A stretch of 64,000 bases of DNA from CAVONV01 sp963697355 (GCA_963697355.1 CAVONV010000035.1:186001-250000), one strand, 5' to 3'. Counted from the stretch's first letter, positions 24,758 to 33,653 are shown. Program-made: numbers and translations. The notes: generated from the letters alone by a model not told the origin.

Positions 24758-27700
24758 TCAGTTGCTGCGAGACGGAACCTGGAGCTCCAGCTCTTGGCGA
24801 AGTTTCTGTTCGTGCTCCGCGAGCTGCCGTTCTACACGGGAGCGTTTGGCCTTCAACTCCGTGAGGTAGCGGGTCAAGAAGTAGTGGATGGTCTCTACTC
24901 GGACCTTGATTGAGCCTGCCGGTTTGTTCTCATCGATATCTTTGAACGCAAAGTGAGGTGTTCCCGCGCATTCGAAGATACCTTCGATGACACCGAAGAT
25001 GGGGGCGTCGTGGCCGCACTTGAAGCTCGCGATCTCCACACCCACCAGATTCGGGTGTCGTGCCGCGAATTTGGCCGCCCATATCTTCTGGCTGCTCGCA
25101 GCCGATGTGGTGTTCTTCCAGACGTCGGAAACGTCGAGAGGACTCGAGATGATGCCCTCACGGACCTCTTCACCAAACAGGCGCTCGAGTAAACCCTCAT
25201 CGGTCGGAAGCGTGCTTTGGGACAAGATAGGATAACCGAGTCTCTGCAGGCGCTCGAAGATCTCGTGGTTCATTCCCGGGTCGTGATGATAAGCACGCCC
25301 CAGGACGACGATCCCGATTCGGTCCTCCCGCTCCAGCATATCGATCACTTCGCGCGACTTCGTCTGGAGGTCCGACATCACCCGATCGTAGGCCTTGAAT
25401 CCTTCTTCGACGGCGCGACTGCTTTCTTCTTCGCTCAGTCCGAAAATCGGCTCCCATGCGCGAAGCATCTGACGAGCGAACAGCTTCCGGTCATCCAAGT
25501 TGATCATGGGAGACAAGTAGCGGATCCCGTAGTCCGCGAAAACATCAGACTCTTTTGTGAAGGCGGCCTTGACCACTTCCGGGGTGATAGCGACCATGGG
25601 ACAAGCATTTTTGCCGAGCGTGTTGACGATGGGAGTCGTCAGCACGTCGAGCATGGGGAAAAAGATGCAATCGAGCGGCTTTCCCCGATGCTTCACATAG
25701 ATCAAATTGTGGATGTGGGATGTGGCCACCTTCGACGGAAAGCAGGGATCGATAGCACCGCGACGAGCACCCTCCCGATACAATTTCTCCGTCGTCGTGT
25801 CGGAAAAGACGATATGGTCACTCGGAACACCGAGGCTCTCGAGGTAGCCCGTAAAGACCGGTGCGTATTGAAAGAGCCCCAGAACGCGCGGTATCCCGAT
25901 GCGAAGACGCTCCCTGGCCTTCATCAGCTCTATCCGTTCCCGCGACGACGACGACCATCCCAGCCGTGGAATCTTGTCGGCCACACGGGCGGGACTCTGG
26001 GATTTCCAGACATTACGAGCCGCCATCTCCACCAAGTTTGGATTCGCATTTTTGACCGTGTCCATCTCGGCTTTGATCCCGCGCATGGCATCCACGTCTT
26101 CCACGGAGCCTTTCTCGCAGGTGGAGATGATCAAACGCTCTTCGCCCGGATGAAGAGGAACATTGGTGTGACAGGCCGGAGTGACTACCGTTTCCGAGTC
26201 ACTCAACTTGACGTCGATGAACGTCCTCATGCACTGGTTCGTACAGAAAATGCAACGGGTGTCATCGTTGGTCGTGCTGCGGTACGTTATCTTGCTGACC
26301 TTGTCCACTCCGATGAAAGAGGTCTCATGCCCTTCGCCCACGACCCGCATTGCCTCGATGGCAGTGCCAATGGCACCTGCAACTCCGCAATGCTCGTGAA
26401 CGATGATTTCGGGCTCCACTCCCGAGCCTTCGAACCGAGCGCGAATATGATCCGTTTGAGCCTTGACCGCGGCCAGGTTGTTTTGTGTTCCCCCTTGGAG
26501 AATGAAACGACGACCCAATAACGGCAGCTTGGGGATCTTTGCAACGTAAAGCCATATATTCTTTGGCAAGACGGCCGCCAACCCCGCAAGGATCTCTTCC
26601 TTGTTCCAACCCTGCCGCTGAAAGTTGACGATGTCCGACTGAAGGAAAACCGCACAACCATAGCTGAAGACCGGCATGACATCCGCCGAAAGAGCCAAGT
26701 CCGCGTAGTTTTCAACCGGGACTCCGAAATCTTCCGCAGTGGATTGGAGAAAGTAGCCGTTACCAGCAGAGCACTGCGTGTTGAGCATGAAATCGTGGAC
26801 CCGCCCCTCTTTCAGAAGGATCAGCTTGATGTCCTGCCCACCCACATCCACGATGACATCGGGATTGCCGTAGTATTTGATGGCAGCTCGCGCGTGCGCC
26901 ACCGTCTCGACGAGCGCCACGTCGGCTTTGAGCACACCCTTCAAAAGATCTTTAGCATAGCCGGTCGTGCCGAAGCCGAGCACTTCGAGCTCCGCACCTT
27001 GTGATTCCACTTGCTCTCGAAGACTCTCGAAAACCTCGATGGCGTCTTGTATCGGGTTGCCCTTCGAGAGCTGATAGGCTTCGAAAAGGACATCGCCTTC
27101 TCCGGAGAGCAGCACGGCTTTCGTCGAGGTGGACCCACCGTCGAGTCCGACATAAGCGCGGACCGTCTCCCCCGACATCAATTCGGCCGAGCGAAACGGT
27201 TTGCGTGTGTAGCGTTCCCTGAAAGTCTCCAACTCATCAGGAGACGAGCTCAATCCCAAAGTCCCCGATTTGAGCTTTTCCTGGCGGCGCCCGGCCTGAA
27301 TGTAGTGCTCCAATTCCCGGGTACCCCGATACCGCCCCACCTCCAGATCTTCTTCTTTGCCGAATTCCACCGCCCCGATGGCAGCAAAATAGACACCGTT
27401 GTCAGGATTGAAGATCAAATCCTCGATCGTTTTTCCGTCCGGAATCTGAACGCCCCGTTCTTCCCACATCCTCGGAATGTGAGCACGCCAGGCCTCACGC
27501 ATACCGGGAATGAAAGTATTGGGGCCTCCCAGAAGCAGGACCACCGGATGCAGTGTGTGCCCGCGGGTCAGGACGGTGATGTCCTTCACCACAATGGCTT
27601 CGAAGAGGGAGGCCATGAGCGCCTCGGGTTGAATGCCTTGCTTTTGAAGGCTGTTGATGTCGGTCTCGGCGAAGACACCACACTTCCCCGCTACAGAATG

Positions 27701-28201
27701 GATTTCGAAACCCTCGTAATGAAGCTCGCTGACGGTTTCCGGGCGGATCTTGAGCTTGCCCGCGATTTTGTCGATGACCGCACCGGTTCCACCCGCACAT
27801 TTGTCATTCATCGAGGAGATTTTTCTTTTGCGGCCGGTTTCCGAATCCGTCTTGAGGACGATGATCTTGGCGTCCTGACCACCGAGCTCGACCACCGATC
27901 GAGCCTCCGGATGAAGCTTTTCGACGGCGAGAGAAACGGCGAGGACTTCCTGAACGAAGCGGCCTCCCACCAAAGGAGCTAGAGGCCCTCCGCCCGATCC
28001 ACTGAAAATGATGCGGCAGTTGTCCTCGGATAGCCCGACCTCGGACTCCATCCGGCGAAGAAACTCGAGAACGTTTTCGGGTTGATGGGTCTCGTGACGC
28101 CGGTAATCCTGCCACACGATGGCATCGGTATCGGCCTCGACCACGACCGCCTTGACGCTCGTGGATCCCACATCGAACCCAACGAGATATTGGTTGGCCA
28201 T
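24758..28201 (-). CDS. Giant acyl-CoA dehydratase activase-like ATPase (two BadF/BcrA-type domains plus DUF2229)
   Basis: This 1147-residue protein has two ASKHA ATPase domains of the BadF/BadG/BcrA/BcrD family. One opens at GFDVGSTSVKAVVVE (residues 8-22) and the other at GLDGGSTSTKAVLLS (about 353-367). Each has its own SGSGGG/GGQDAKI- or GTTGYA/GGQDIKL-type motifs. KCAGGTGAVIDKIAG and QCSAGNGYFLQSTA supply the Cys that binds the bridging [4Fe-4S] cluster in activases. The C-terminal half (about 640-1110) is DUF2229/CoA-activase-like, with CIFCTNQCMRTF, IGIPRVLGLFQYAPVFTGYL and FPSKVATSHIHNL. It acts as an ATP-driven electron donor in known relatives. The gene starts five bases after the stop of the 580-residue partner. 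It resembles COG1924/COG3580 fusions whose substrate is unknown. Confidence 0.88.
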   Translation of the reverse strand: MANQYLVGFDVGSTSVKAVVVEADTDAIVWQDYRRHETHQPENVLEFLRRMESEVGLSEDNCRIIFSGSGGGPLAPLVGGRFVQEVLAVSLAVEKLHPEARSVVELGGQDAKIIVLKTDSETGRKRKISSMNDKCAGGTGAVIDKIAGKLKIRPETVSELHYEGFEIHSVAGKCGVFAETDINSLQKQGIQPEALMASLFEAIVVKDITVLTRGHTLHPVVLLLGGPNTFIPGMREAWRAHIPRMWEERGVQIPDGKTIEDLIFNPDNGVYFAAIGAVEFGKEEDLEVGRYRGTRELEHYIQAGRRQEKLKSGTLGLSSSPDELETFRERYTRKPFRSAELMSGETVRAYVGLDGGSTSTKAVLLSGEGDVLFEAYQLSKGNPIQDAIEVFESLREQVESQGAELEVLGFGTTGYAKDLLKGVLKADVALVETVAHARAAIKYYGNPDVIVDVGGQDIKLILLKEGRVHDFMLNTQCSAGNGYFLQSTAEDFGVPVENYADLALSADVMPVFSYGCAVFLQSDIVNFQRQGWNKEEILAGLAAVLPKNIWLYVAKIPKLPLLGRRFILQGGTQNNLAAVKAQTDHIRARFEGSGVEPEIIVHEHCGVAGAIGTAIEAMRVVGEGHETSFIGVDKVSKITYRSTTNDDTRCIFCTNQCMRTFIDVKLSDSETVVTPACHTNVPLHPGEERLIISTCEKGSVEDVDAMRGIKAEMDTVKNANPNLVEMAARNVWKSQSPARVADKIPRLGWSSSSRERIELMKARERLRIGIPRVLGLFQYAPVFTGYLESLGVPSDHIVFSDTTTEKLYREGARRGAIDPCFPSKVATSHIHNLIYVKHRGKPLDCIFFPMLDVLTTPIVNTLGKNACPMVAITPEVVKAAFTKESDVFADYGIRYLSPMINLDDRKLFARQMLRAWEPIFGLSEEESSRAVEEGFKAYDRVMSDLQTKSREVIDMLEREDRIGIVVLGRAYHHDPGMNHEIFERLQRLGYPILSQSTLPTDEGLLERLFGEEVREGIISSPLDVSDVWKNTTSAASSQKIWAAKFAARHPNLVGVEIASFKCGHDAPIFGVIEGIFECAGTPHFAFKDIDENKPAGSIKVRVETIHYFLTRYLTELKAKRSRVERQLAEHEQKLRQELELQVPSRSN

Positions 28202-28206
28202 AGAGG

Positions 28207-29949
28207 CTAGTGGGCCGCCTTGCCGCGTTTGCCGTCCATGTGATCGTTCACATGCAAGATGAAGTTGGCGGCCATACCCACGACACCCTGCCGGTGCGGG
28301 ATGGGATAAAGAGCCTTCTTGAGCTCTGGATGGGATGTGACGTAGTCCTTGATGCCGTCGAGGTCTTTTCCAGTCGATTCGAGAGCCTTCTCGAACTCCT
28401 TTCGTGCAATCGTCTTGGCGTCGCTCAGTGCCATCTGCGCACGGCTATGAGCCAAAACCTCACCATCTCCTGTCGTCTCGACGGGTACGAAGAGCATGTT
28501 CCGATGGTGGCTCGTGACGGCCGATTGAACGCCGTCCGAAAGAGTCGAGGGCATGCAGCCGAAGGGTTTCAGGCTCAGCACCATGTGGCAGAGTTTCTTC
28601 TCGTTGTAGTAAATGTTCTTTCCTACTTCCAGATGCCCCTCGCCGCCTCGAGCCAAGGTGTGGTAGTAGCTGTGGGCACGCTTGGCTAGCTCCTCTTGCG
28701 GCAGAAGCTCGTGGGCCATCCCTCCCAAGCGCTCGGCGGCGCGTCGATAGAGACGGGCGTACATTCGCTCGGCAAACGACAGGAGCGCGTGTCGTTTCTT
28801 GAAGTGAGCGTAATTCGCAAACCGCTTGCGCGGCTCCCACCAGCGCGGCTTGTCATGCGGAGCCTCCAGCCCCTTCCGGTTTATCCAGTGTGCTTTGGCC
28901 TGGTAAAGGAGGTAGGTGATCCAACAACCGACAGCCTCTACTTGAGCTTGAGCCCCTTCCTTTTCCAGGAAAGCAAACATGTTGTAGTTGCCGAGGCTTT
29001 CCGTGGTCTGCGCAAAGAACTCACCCGTGACTTTGACGAGGGGCTTCACCCTTGTGCGGTCGACTTCAATCCCGTTGATCCGTTCTCGGCACTCGTGAAG
29101 CGCCTCAACGTATTTCTCCCCCCAGAAATGCTCGCGGAACTTTCCCATGGTGTTGAACGTGTTCTTGGGTTGCTTTTTGCGAGCCAGGCGCCCGGCGACC
29201 CACTTCGGGGTGCTTTCCAAGATTTCATATGGAGGGCGGTCACGCAGGAAGTCCGACAGATAGTCGATGCATTCTTCGAAGACGCGATCCGACTCGCCCG
29301 GATTCACCTCATAAGGGCGGATTTGGTAGAGCATGTCGGTCATCACGTCGGCCAGGATGAGAGCATTCAGGGCGCCCATCCCCAAATCCGCCGTGTATTC
29401 GAAACCGGGCTCCTGATCTTGTTTCAAAAGACCCTTGCTCTGCTGAAAGAGCAGGACGCGGAACCCATCGAAACCTGCGTTTTGAAGGGCGTATCGGTAC
29501 TCGGATTCGTACATGCCGTGTCGGCAAGGACCGCATGAGCCTACGGTGTAGTGGACGAACTGATCCGCGATTTGTTGGGGCGAGAGCCCCTCTTTCTCCT
29601 TTTGCTTGAGGAACTTAATCAGAGCACCGACGGTGAAGAAACTCGGATTGCACTCGGCGTTGTTGCAGTTCTCCTTGCCGAGTTGAAAGGCTTCGCGGTC
29701 TGGATTAGGGAGGATCTCGCAGCGATACCCGCAACCTTCCAGGACGCCCTTGATCAGCTTGTGATGTCTCCAGGTGAGACCCCCAAAGAGAATCGTTGTT
29801 TTCTCGCGCTCTTCGGCAAGGAACGGTCGCTCTTCAGGGCGGCGAAAGTGGTCCTTGGCCCGTAGACCGGCCTCTTGTTCCAGCCGGACCTGTTCCGCTG
29901 AGAGCTTTTGGTCTAATACATCTTCAATGGTCGATACCGGTTTCACCAT
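28207..29949 (-). CDS. Partner of CoA-dehydratase activase (COG3581-like Fe-S protein)
   Basis: This 580-residue protein is co-transcribed with the giant activase. Candidate iron-sulfur ligands occur in ENCNNAECNPSFFTVGAL (about residues 93-110) and GSCGPCRHGMYESEYRYAL (about 136-154). The family is often labelled 2-hydroxyglutaryl-CoA dehydratase-like, but true dehydratase genes (HgdA/HgdB) are not seen here. An ATP-dependent low-potential reduction carried out by this two-gene unit is a reasonable inference. The start ATG has a GGAG eight bases upstream. A TTGACA sits about 55 bases before the gene (30000-30005, minus strand) with no convincing -10 box. Confidence 0.8.
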   Translation of the reverse strand: MVKPVSTIEDVLDQKLSAEQVRLEQEAGLRAKDHFRRPEERPFLAEEREKTTILFGGLTWRHHKLIKGVLEGCGYRCEILPNPDREAFQLGKENCNNAECNPSFFTVGALIKFLKQKEKEGLSPQQIADQFVHYTVGSCGPCRHGMYESEYRYALQNAGFDGFRVLLFQQSKGLLKQDQEPGFEYTADLGMGALNALILADVMTDMLYQIRPYEVNPGESDRVFEECIDYLSDFLRDRPPYEILESTPKWVAGRLARKKQPKNTFNTMGKFREHFWGEKYVEALHECRERINGIEVDRTRVKPLVKVTGEFFAQTTESLGNYNMFAFLEKEGAQAQVEAVGCWITYLLYQAKAHWINRKGLEAPHDKPRWWEPRKRFANYAHFKKRHALLSFAERMYARLYRRAAERLGGMAHELLPQEELAKRAHSYYHTLARGGEGHLEVGKNIYYNEKKLCHMVLSLKPFGCMPSTLSDGVQSAVTSHHRNMLFVPVETTGDGEVLAHSRAQMALSDAKTIARKEFEKALESTGKDLDGIKDYVTSHPELKKALYPIPHRQGVVGMAANFILHVNDHMDGKRGKAAH

Positions 29950-30134
29950 AACGAGCGCTCCGGAGGCAGAAACGAGTTCGCACAGAAGTTTACATCAGTT
30001 GTCAAGAATGATGAAGTTGTTTCACAAAATAGCCCATTTGCTTCAGCAACAAAATCCTTTCATTCCAACGTGTTACCTTCTTGATTCGCCGTTCTGCCGA
30101 AACGAACCCGAGACAAATTCATCATCAGGGGTAG

Positions 30135-31493
30135 ATGAGAAGCCCCTCAAATGGCCATTTCGTCACGGAAACTCCTTGTCTCGCTTTCGAGCTATGGATA
30201 CAATCCGGTCCTTCGTCTGGAAACGGTCCGAGGAGACCGTCAAAGAGACACCTACATCGCCTCGCTGAGGTAGGGCGCAACCGCAAAGGAGGGCTTTCGA
30301 TTCCTGCAACGATCACTCGAAGCGAAGCTCGGCGACTCGCTCTCGCACGGGCCGGCCTTTTGAAACCGGAGTGGACAGACATCCCGAACCGCTCCTCTGG
30401 CGCCCGCCAGCGAGATGTCAAATCCTGCCACACCATCATTCGTCGATTCGGCTATCTCCAAATCGACACGCTGTCCGGGACTGGAGCCCGGAGTCACGGC
30501 ATCGTTCTGCTGTCTCGCTTGGACGGGCTCGACCCGGAAATTCCTGAGCAGCTACTTCGACCCGGTGAGCCGCTTTTCGAGTTCTGGGGACACGAAGCCT
30601 GTTGGCTCCCGATTGAGCTCTATCCGACCTTCTCGTTCCGGCGAAAGGACTTCCGGATCCATCCCTGGTACGGTGACGTGCTTGGCGAGCACGGCAAGCT
30701 CGCTCAACAGATGGTCCGCCGCATTAGAAAAGAAGGCCCGCTTCGACTCTCCGATTTCGACAGCAGCGCTCGTTTCGGACCTCTCAAGCTCGCTCATGTG
30801 GTTCTGGGCGCCTTGTGGCTTCGCGGCGATATTGCCATTAGAGAAAGAGTGGGCTTTCAGCGGTCGTTCGATATCACTGAGCGCGTTATCCCCGCTCAGT
30901 GGCGCAAGAAGGCCGTGCCTAAAGAAAAAGCACTCCAATTTCTACTACTCAAAGCCCTCGAAGGCCACGGCTGGGCACAGACCGCGACGCTTCGAGAAAC
31001 CTGGCGACTCAGCAAGCTTCAAAAAGAGATTCGCGCCGCCCTCGGGCGACTCGAAGAGGCGGGACAAATCGTCTCGTGCGAGCTCATCAAACCCCAGAGC
31101 GATCCCGTTCCCGGTTGGATACGTCCCGACGACCTAGAGCTCGCCGTTAGGCTCAAACGCATTCGACCTCGGACCGACCAAGGTGTCTTTCTCTCTCCTT
31201 TCGATCCCGTTTTGTGGGATCGGGAGCGAGTTCGCCTTCTCTTTGATTTCGACCAAGTCTTGGAAGTCTTCAAACCCGCCAAGAAACGTATCTACGGCTA
31301 CTACTGTCTACCTGTTTTGGCCGGCGATCGTCTCGTAGCGCGTTGCGACCTTAAGGCCGATCGGCGCGCTGGAAGGCTCAACATTCTTTCAACCCACTAC
31401 GAGAGGAAGGGCTCCGCGGCGGACCGCCAGGCGACGAGAATAGCCTTGGAACGCTACGGCCAAGCACTGGATTTGCAGCCAACAAGAGCTTAA
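30135..31493 (+). CDS. YcaQ/AlkX-type winged-helix DNA glycosylase
   Basis: The protein contains the winged-helix YcaQ fold. Members such as E. coli YcaQ unhook DNA interstrand crosslinks. The family signature Q-x-D is present in GYLQIDTLSG, and the C-terminal VFLSPFDPVLWDRERVRLLFDFDQVLEVF with KRIYGYYCLPVLAGDRLVARCDLK is diagnostic. The only canonical start in frame is the ATG at 30135, which would add a 55-residue Ser/Arg-rich head unlike the family. Homology instead begins at about 30303. There an AAGGAGG site (30286-30292) stands seven bases before an ATT codon (30300-30302). The true start is therefore in doubt. The gene is divergent from the dehydratase unit. Confidence 0.85.
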   Translation: MRSPSNGHFVTETPCLAFELWIQSGPSSGNGPRRPSKRHLHRLAEVGRNRKGGLSIPATITRSEARRLALARAGLLKPEWTDIPNRSSGARQRDVKSCHTIIRRFGYLQIDTLSGTGARSHGIVLLSRLDGLDPEIPEQLLRPGEPLFEFWGHEACWLPIELYPTFSFRRKDFRIHPWYGDVLGEHGKLAQQMVRRIRKEGPLRLSDFDSSARFGPLKLAHVVLGALWLRGDIAIRERVGFQRSFDITERVIPAQWRKKAVPKEKALQFLLLKALEGHGWAQTATLRETWRLSKLQKEIRAALGRLEEAGQIVSCELIKPQSDPVPGWIRPDDLELAVRLKRIRPRTDQGVFLSPFDPVLWDRERVRLLFDFDQVLEVFKPAKKRIYGYYCLPVLAGDRLVARCDLKADRRAGRLNILSTHYERKGSAADRQATRIALERYGQALDLQPTRA

Positions 31494-31537
31494 CGAGATG
31501 CGTTAAACTACGCGACAGAACGAAGATGGAGGTACGC

Positions 31538-32599
31538 TTGATCTGGCGAACGTTCCTAATGATGTGGATACTTGCGGGTGTCGCTCTTAGCCAAGAAGAG
31601 GTTTTCGACCGAGCCGACCCCATCGATGACAACATGAAGACCGGCGTTGCCGTCGGTGAGACCATCCCCCCGTTCGAGGCCGTCGACCAGAACGGAAAGA
31701 TCTGGAGCTTCGATTCCATCAAAGGACCCAACGGGGCCTTCTTGCTCTTCTACCGCTCGGCGGATTGGTGACCGTTTTGTAAAACCCAGCTCGTGGAGCT
31801 GGAACGATCTCTCGACAAGTTCAAAGAAAAAGGCCTCGGCGTCGTCGCCATCAGCTATGACAGCCAAGAGCTCCTTCAACATTTCGCGGAGCGAATGGGT
31901 GGTTTCAGCTATCCGCTCCTCGCAGATCCCGAATCGAAGATCATTCGAGACTTCGGCATTTTCAACACCAATGTTCCCGAAGATCACGAGTGGTACGGCA
32001 TGTGTTTCCCGGGCACATACCTCGTGGATGAGAACGGCGTTGTTCAATCGAAGTACTTCGAGGAGATGCACCGTCAGAGGTATACGGCCGACTCCATCCT
32101 AGTGAAGGAGTTTGGCGCCGAGGGCGTCAAGAGCAAGAGGTACAAATCAGATCACTTGTTCCTCACCGTGTCGGCTGCTCAGCACACGGTTCGGCCGGGA
32201 AACATCGTTACCCTCGTCTTCGATGTCGTCCTTCCCGAAAAGATGCACGTCTACGCTCCCGGCGTGGAGAGCTACCGTCCCTTGGTCATCGAGGTCGTAG
32301 AAGACCCTTATCTTAAGGCACATCCCACGGTATTTCCCGAAGCGAAAACGCTCCATCTCGAAGTCATCGAGGAAACGGTCCCCGTCTACGAGGGCGAGGT
32401 GAGAGTCCTCCAAGACGTGACGATTTCTCCGCGCCTCCGCGAAGAGAGCGTCACGATACCCGTCAACTTCTCCTACCAAGCCTGTGACGACCAGATTTGT
32501 TACCCGCCATGGAAATTCCAGGTCGAGGTCGATCTCGATATCGAGCAGCACGACCGAGAGCGGGCGCCGGAACATTTGAGGAAGAAGGGGGAGAAGTAG
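31538..32599 (+). CDS. Redoxin (AhpC/TSA) fused to DsbD N-terminal-like domain; in-frame TGA read as selenocysteine
   Basis: One continuous frame is interrupted only by TGA at 31769-31771. The context is LLFYRSADW-TGA-PFCKTQLVELER. Homologous thioredoxin-fold redoxins have Cys at that place (DWCPYCKxQLVEL), so the product would hold a U-x-x-C redox motif with Sec at residue 78 and Cys at 81. The rest is intact: VVAISYDSQELLQHFAER, YPLLADPESKIIRDFGIFN and FPGTYLVDENGVVQSKYFEE. The second domain (about 210-335) resembles the DsbD N-terminal domain with YQACDDQICYPPWKF. A TTG start at 31538 follows GGAGG by five bases, and a signal sequence (IWRTFLMMWILAGVALS) suggests export. Total length is 353 residues with read-through. 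A SECIS-like hairpin lies at 31786-31802. Confidence 0.82.
31786..31802 (+). promoter_or_regulatory. Candidate bacterial SECIS hairpin
   Basis: CCAGCTC and GAGCTGG form a perfect 7-bp stem with the loop GTG, inside the coding frame. The loop begins 21 bases after the TGA, with a G as its first base. Known bacterial SECIS elements are hairpins within about 40 bases downstream of the UGA, with a conserved G in a small apical loop, and are bound by SelB. Confidence 0.65.
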
Positions 32600-32600
32600 T

Positions 32601-32870
32601 CGCTGCACCGAACGTCATCGGCTCGAATTCCACCATCGCAAGCCCTTCGGCCGTGGCGGCGACCACAGCGTTGGAAATATTCAACTCGCCTGCAGGGCTC
32701 ACAACGGCTACTTCGCCGAACACGACTACGGAAAGAAGGTGATGGAGCGCTACAGAATCAATGGACGCTCAGGAAGTCGTGTTTCCGAAGCCGCAGCGGT
32801 CTACGCCTTCAGCAACCGAGACACTCGAGCAGGCGACGGACCACGACCCTGTGAAGGAGACTGGAACTAG
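32601..32870 (+). pseudogene. C-terminal fragment of a DUF222-type HNH endonuclease
   Basis: The frame starts directly after the redoxin stop and encodes RCTERHRLEFHHRKPFGRGG, then DHSVGNIQLACRAHNGYFAE. HDYGKKVMERYR follows, with a variable tail ending at a TAG at 32868. It is the HNH nuclease end of the same family as the decayed gene at 57.5-58.7 kb, which has LEFHHHKPYGRGGDHSVDN. About 85 residues remain. There is no start codon or ribosome site and the N-terminal domain is missing, so it is a remnant. Its last part (about 32799-32840) matches 43034-43075. Confidence 0.7.
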
Positions 32871-32987
32871 AACCGGAACTCCCGTCCGGACGGAGTTGAT
32901 ACCCCTAACTCATTGCAGGATCGAGTCATCCTCAAATTCCTAAACACGATTTCGACGTCACCGCTTTTGTCCCAGCCAACCCACCGG

Positions 32988-33000
32988 CGGTGTATCACCG
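32988..33000 (+). promoter_or_regulatory. Possible operator upstream of higBA
   Basis: CGGTG-TAT-CACCG is a perfect 5-bp inverted repeat nine bases before the -35 box of higB. HigA-type antitoxins often bind palindromes at their own promoter, but this repeat is short and could be chance. Confidence 0.3.
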
Positions 33001-33009
33001 GCAGGCAAG

Positions 33010-33038
33010 TTGACACCCATAACGTCACGGGTTACAAT
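33010..33038 (+). promoter_or_regulatory. Near-consensus promoter of higBA
   Basis: TTGACA (33010-33015), exactly 17 bases, and TACAAT (33033-33038) form an almost perfect sigma-70 promoter. The higB GTG begins seven bases after the -10 box, which is where transcription should start, so the message would be leaderless. Confidence 0.65.
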
Positions 33039-33044
33039 CCGATT

Positions 33045-33323
33045 GTGATTCAAAGCTTCAAGCACAAGGGAGTCGAGCGCTTTTTCACCACAGGTAGCAA
33101 CAAAGGTATTCAGCCTGACCACGCGCGGCGCTTGAAGCTGCTACTGTTCCGGCTTCACTCGGCAAAAGAGGCCTTTGATATGGGCTTCCCGGGTTCCGGG
33201 CTTCATCAACTCAAAGGAAAGCTCAAAGGTTGCTGGGCAGTCAAGGTCACTGGAAACTGGAGAGTGATCTTCCGATTTGAACTAGGAGACGCATGGGAGG
33301 TCGACTACGATGACTACCACTAA
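33045..33323 (+). CDS. higB: HigB-like toxin (RelE/ParE superfamily mRNA interferase)
   Basis: This 92-residue toxin has the HigB pattern IQSFKHKGVERFFTTGSNKG, QPDHARRLKLLLFRL, GLHQLKGKLKGCWAVKV, and NWRVIFRFE with a final VDYDDYH. HigB proteins cut mRNA on the ribosome. The GTG at 33045 gives the family's normal start. Longer frames to 32913 include remnant sequence. No ribosome site precedes the GTG, in agreement with leaderless translation from the promoter at 33010-33038. The stop overlaps higA by 14 bases. Confidence 0.9.
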   Translation: MIQSFKHKGVERFFTTGSNKGIQPDHARRLKLLLFRLHSAKEAFDMGFPGSGLHQLKGKLKGCWAVKVTGNWRVIFRFELGDAWEVDYDDYH

Positions 33324-33621
33324 GGGGACGCAGTATGAGATGCATGAGCCTCCACACCCTGGAGAGATTCTACGCGAGTTGTACCTGGAACCCCTGGGAC
33401 TCACCGTGACGGAAACAGCGAAAAGGCTGGGGGTGACGCGCAAGACTCTATCCGAGCTCCTCAACGGCCGTGCCGGTATCAGCTCCGAAATGGCGATCCG
33501 CATCGGAGCCGCGACTGAATCCACTCCTGAGAGCTGGCTCAACATGCAGATGTATTACGATCTGTGGCGGACTCGAAAGAAACGGAAGAAACTGAGAGTG
33601 AAGAGACTCGACGCGGCTTGA
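33310..33621 (+). CDS. higA: HigA-like antitoxin (XRE-type helix-turn-helix)
   Basis: This 103-residue antitoxin has MHEPPHPGEILRELYLEPLG (the family's conserved opening), then an HTH of the XRE class, VTETAKRLGVTRKTLSELLNG (about 32-52). It also has SSEMAIRIGAATESTPESWLNMQ. The first ATG (33310) has GGGAGG nine bases upstream and overlaps higB. A second ATG at 33340 would give the family's usual start. The protein should neutralise HigB and repress the higBA promoter. The toxin-first order is normal for higBA. A truncated relative of its first 13 codons occurs at 43106. Confidence 0.9.
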   Translation: MTTTKGTQYEMHEPPHPGEILRELYLEPLGLTVTETAKRLGVTRKTLSELLNGRAGISSEMAIRIGAATESTPESWLNMQMYYDLWRTRKKRKKLRVKRLDAA

Positions 33622-33653
33622 GTCCGCATGTTATTCGAATAGCCCATCTCCGG

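Noticed and set aside
25217..29538. Long plus-strand frames of 434, 323 and 280 residues
   Set aside because: All are antisense to the activase and its partner, whose protein motifs are unambiguous.
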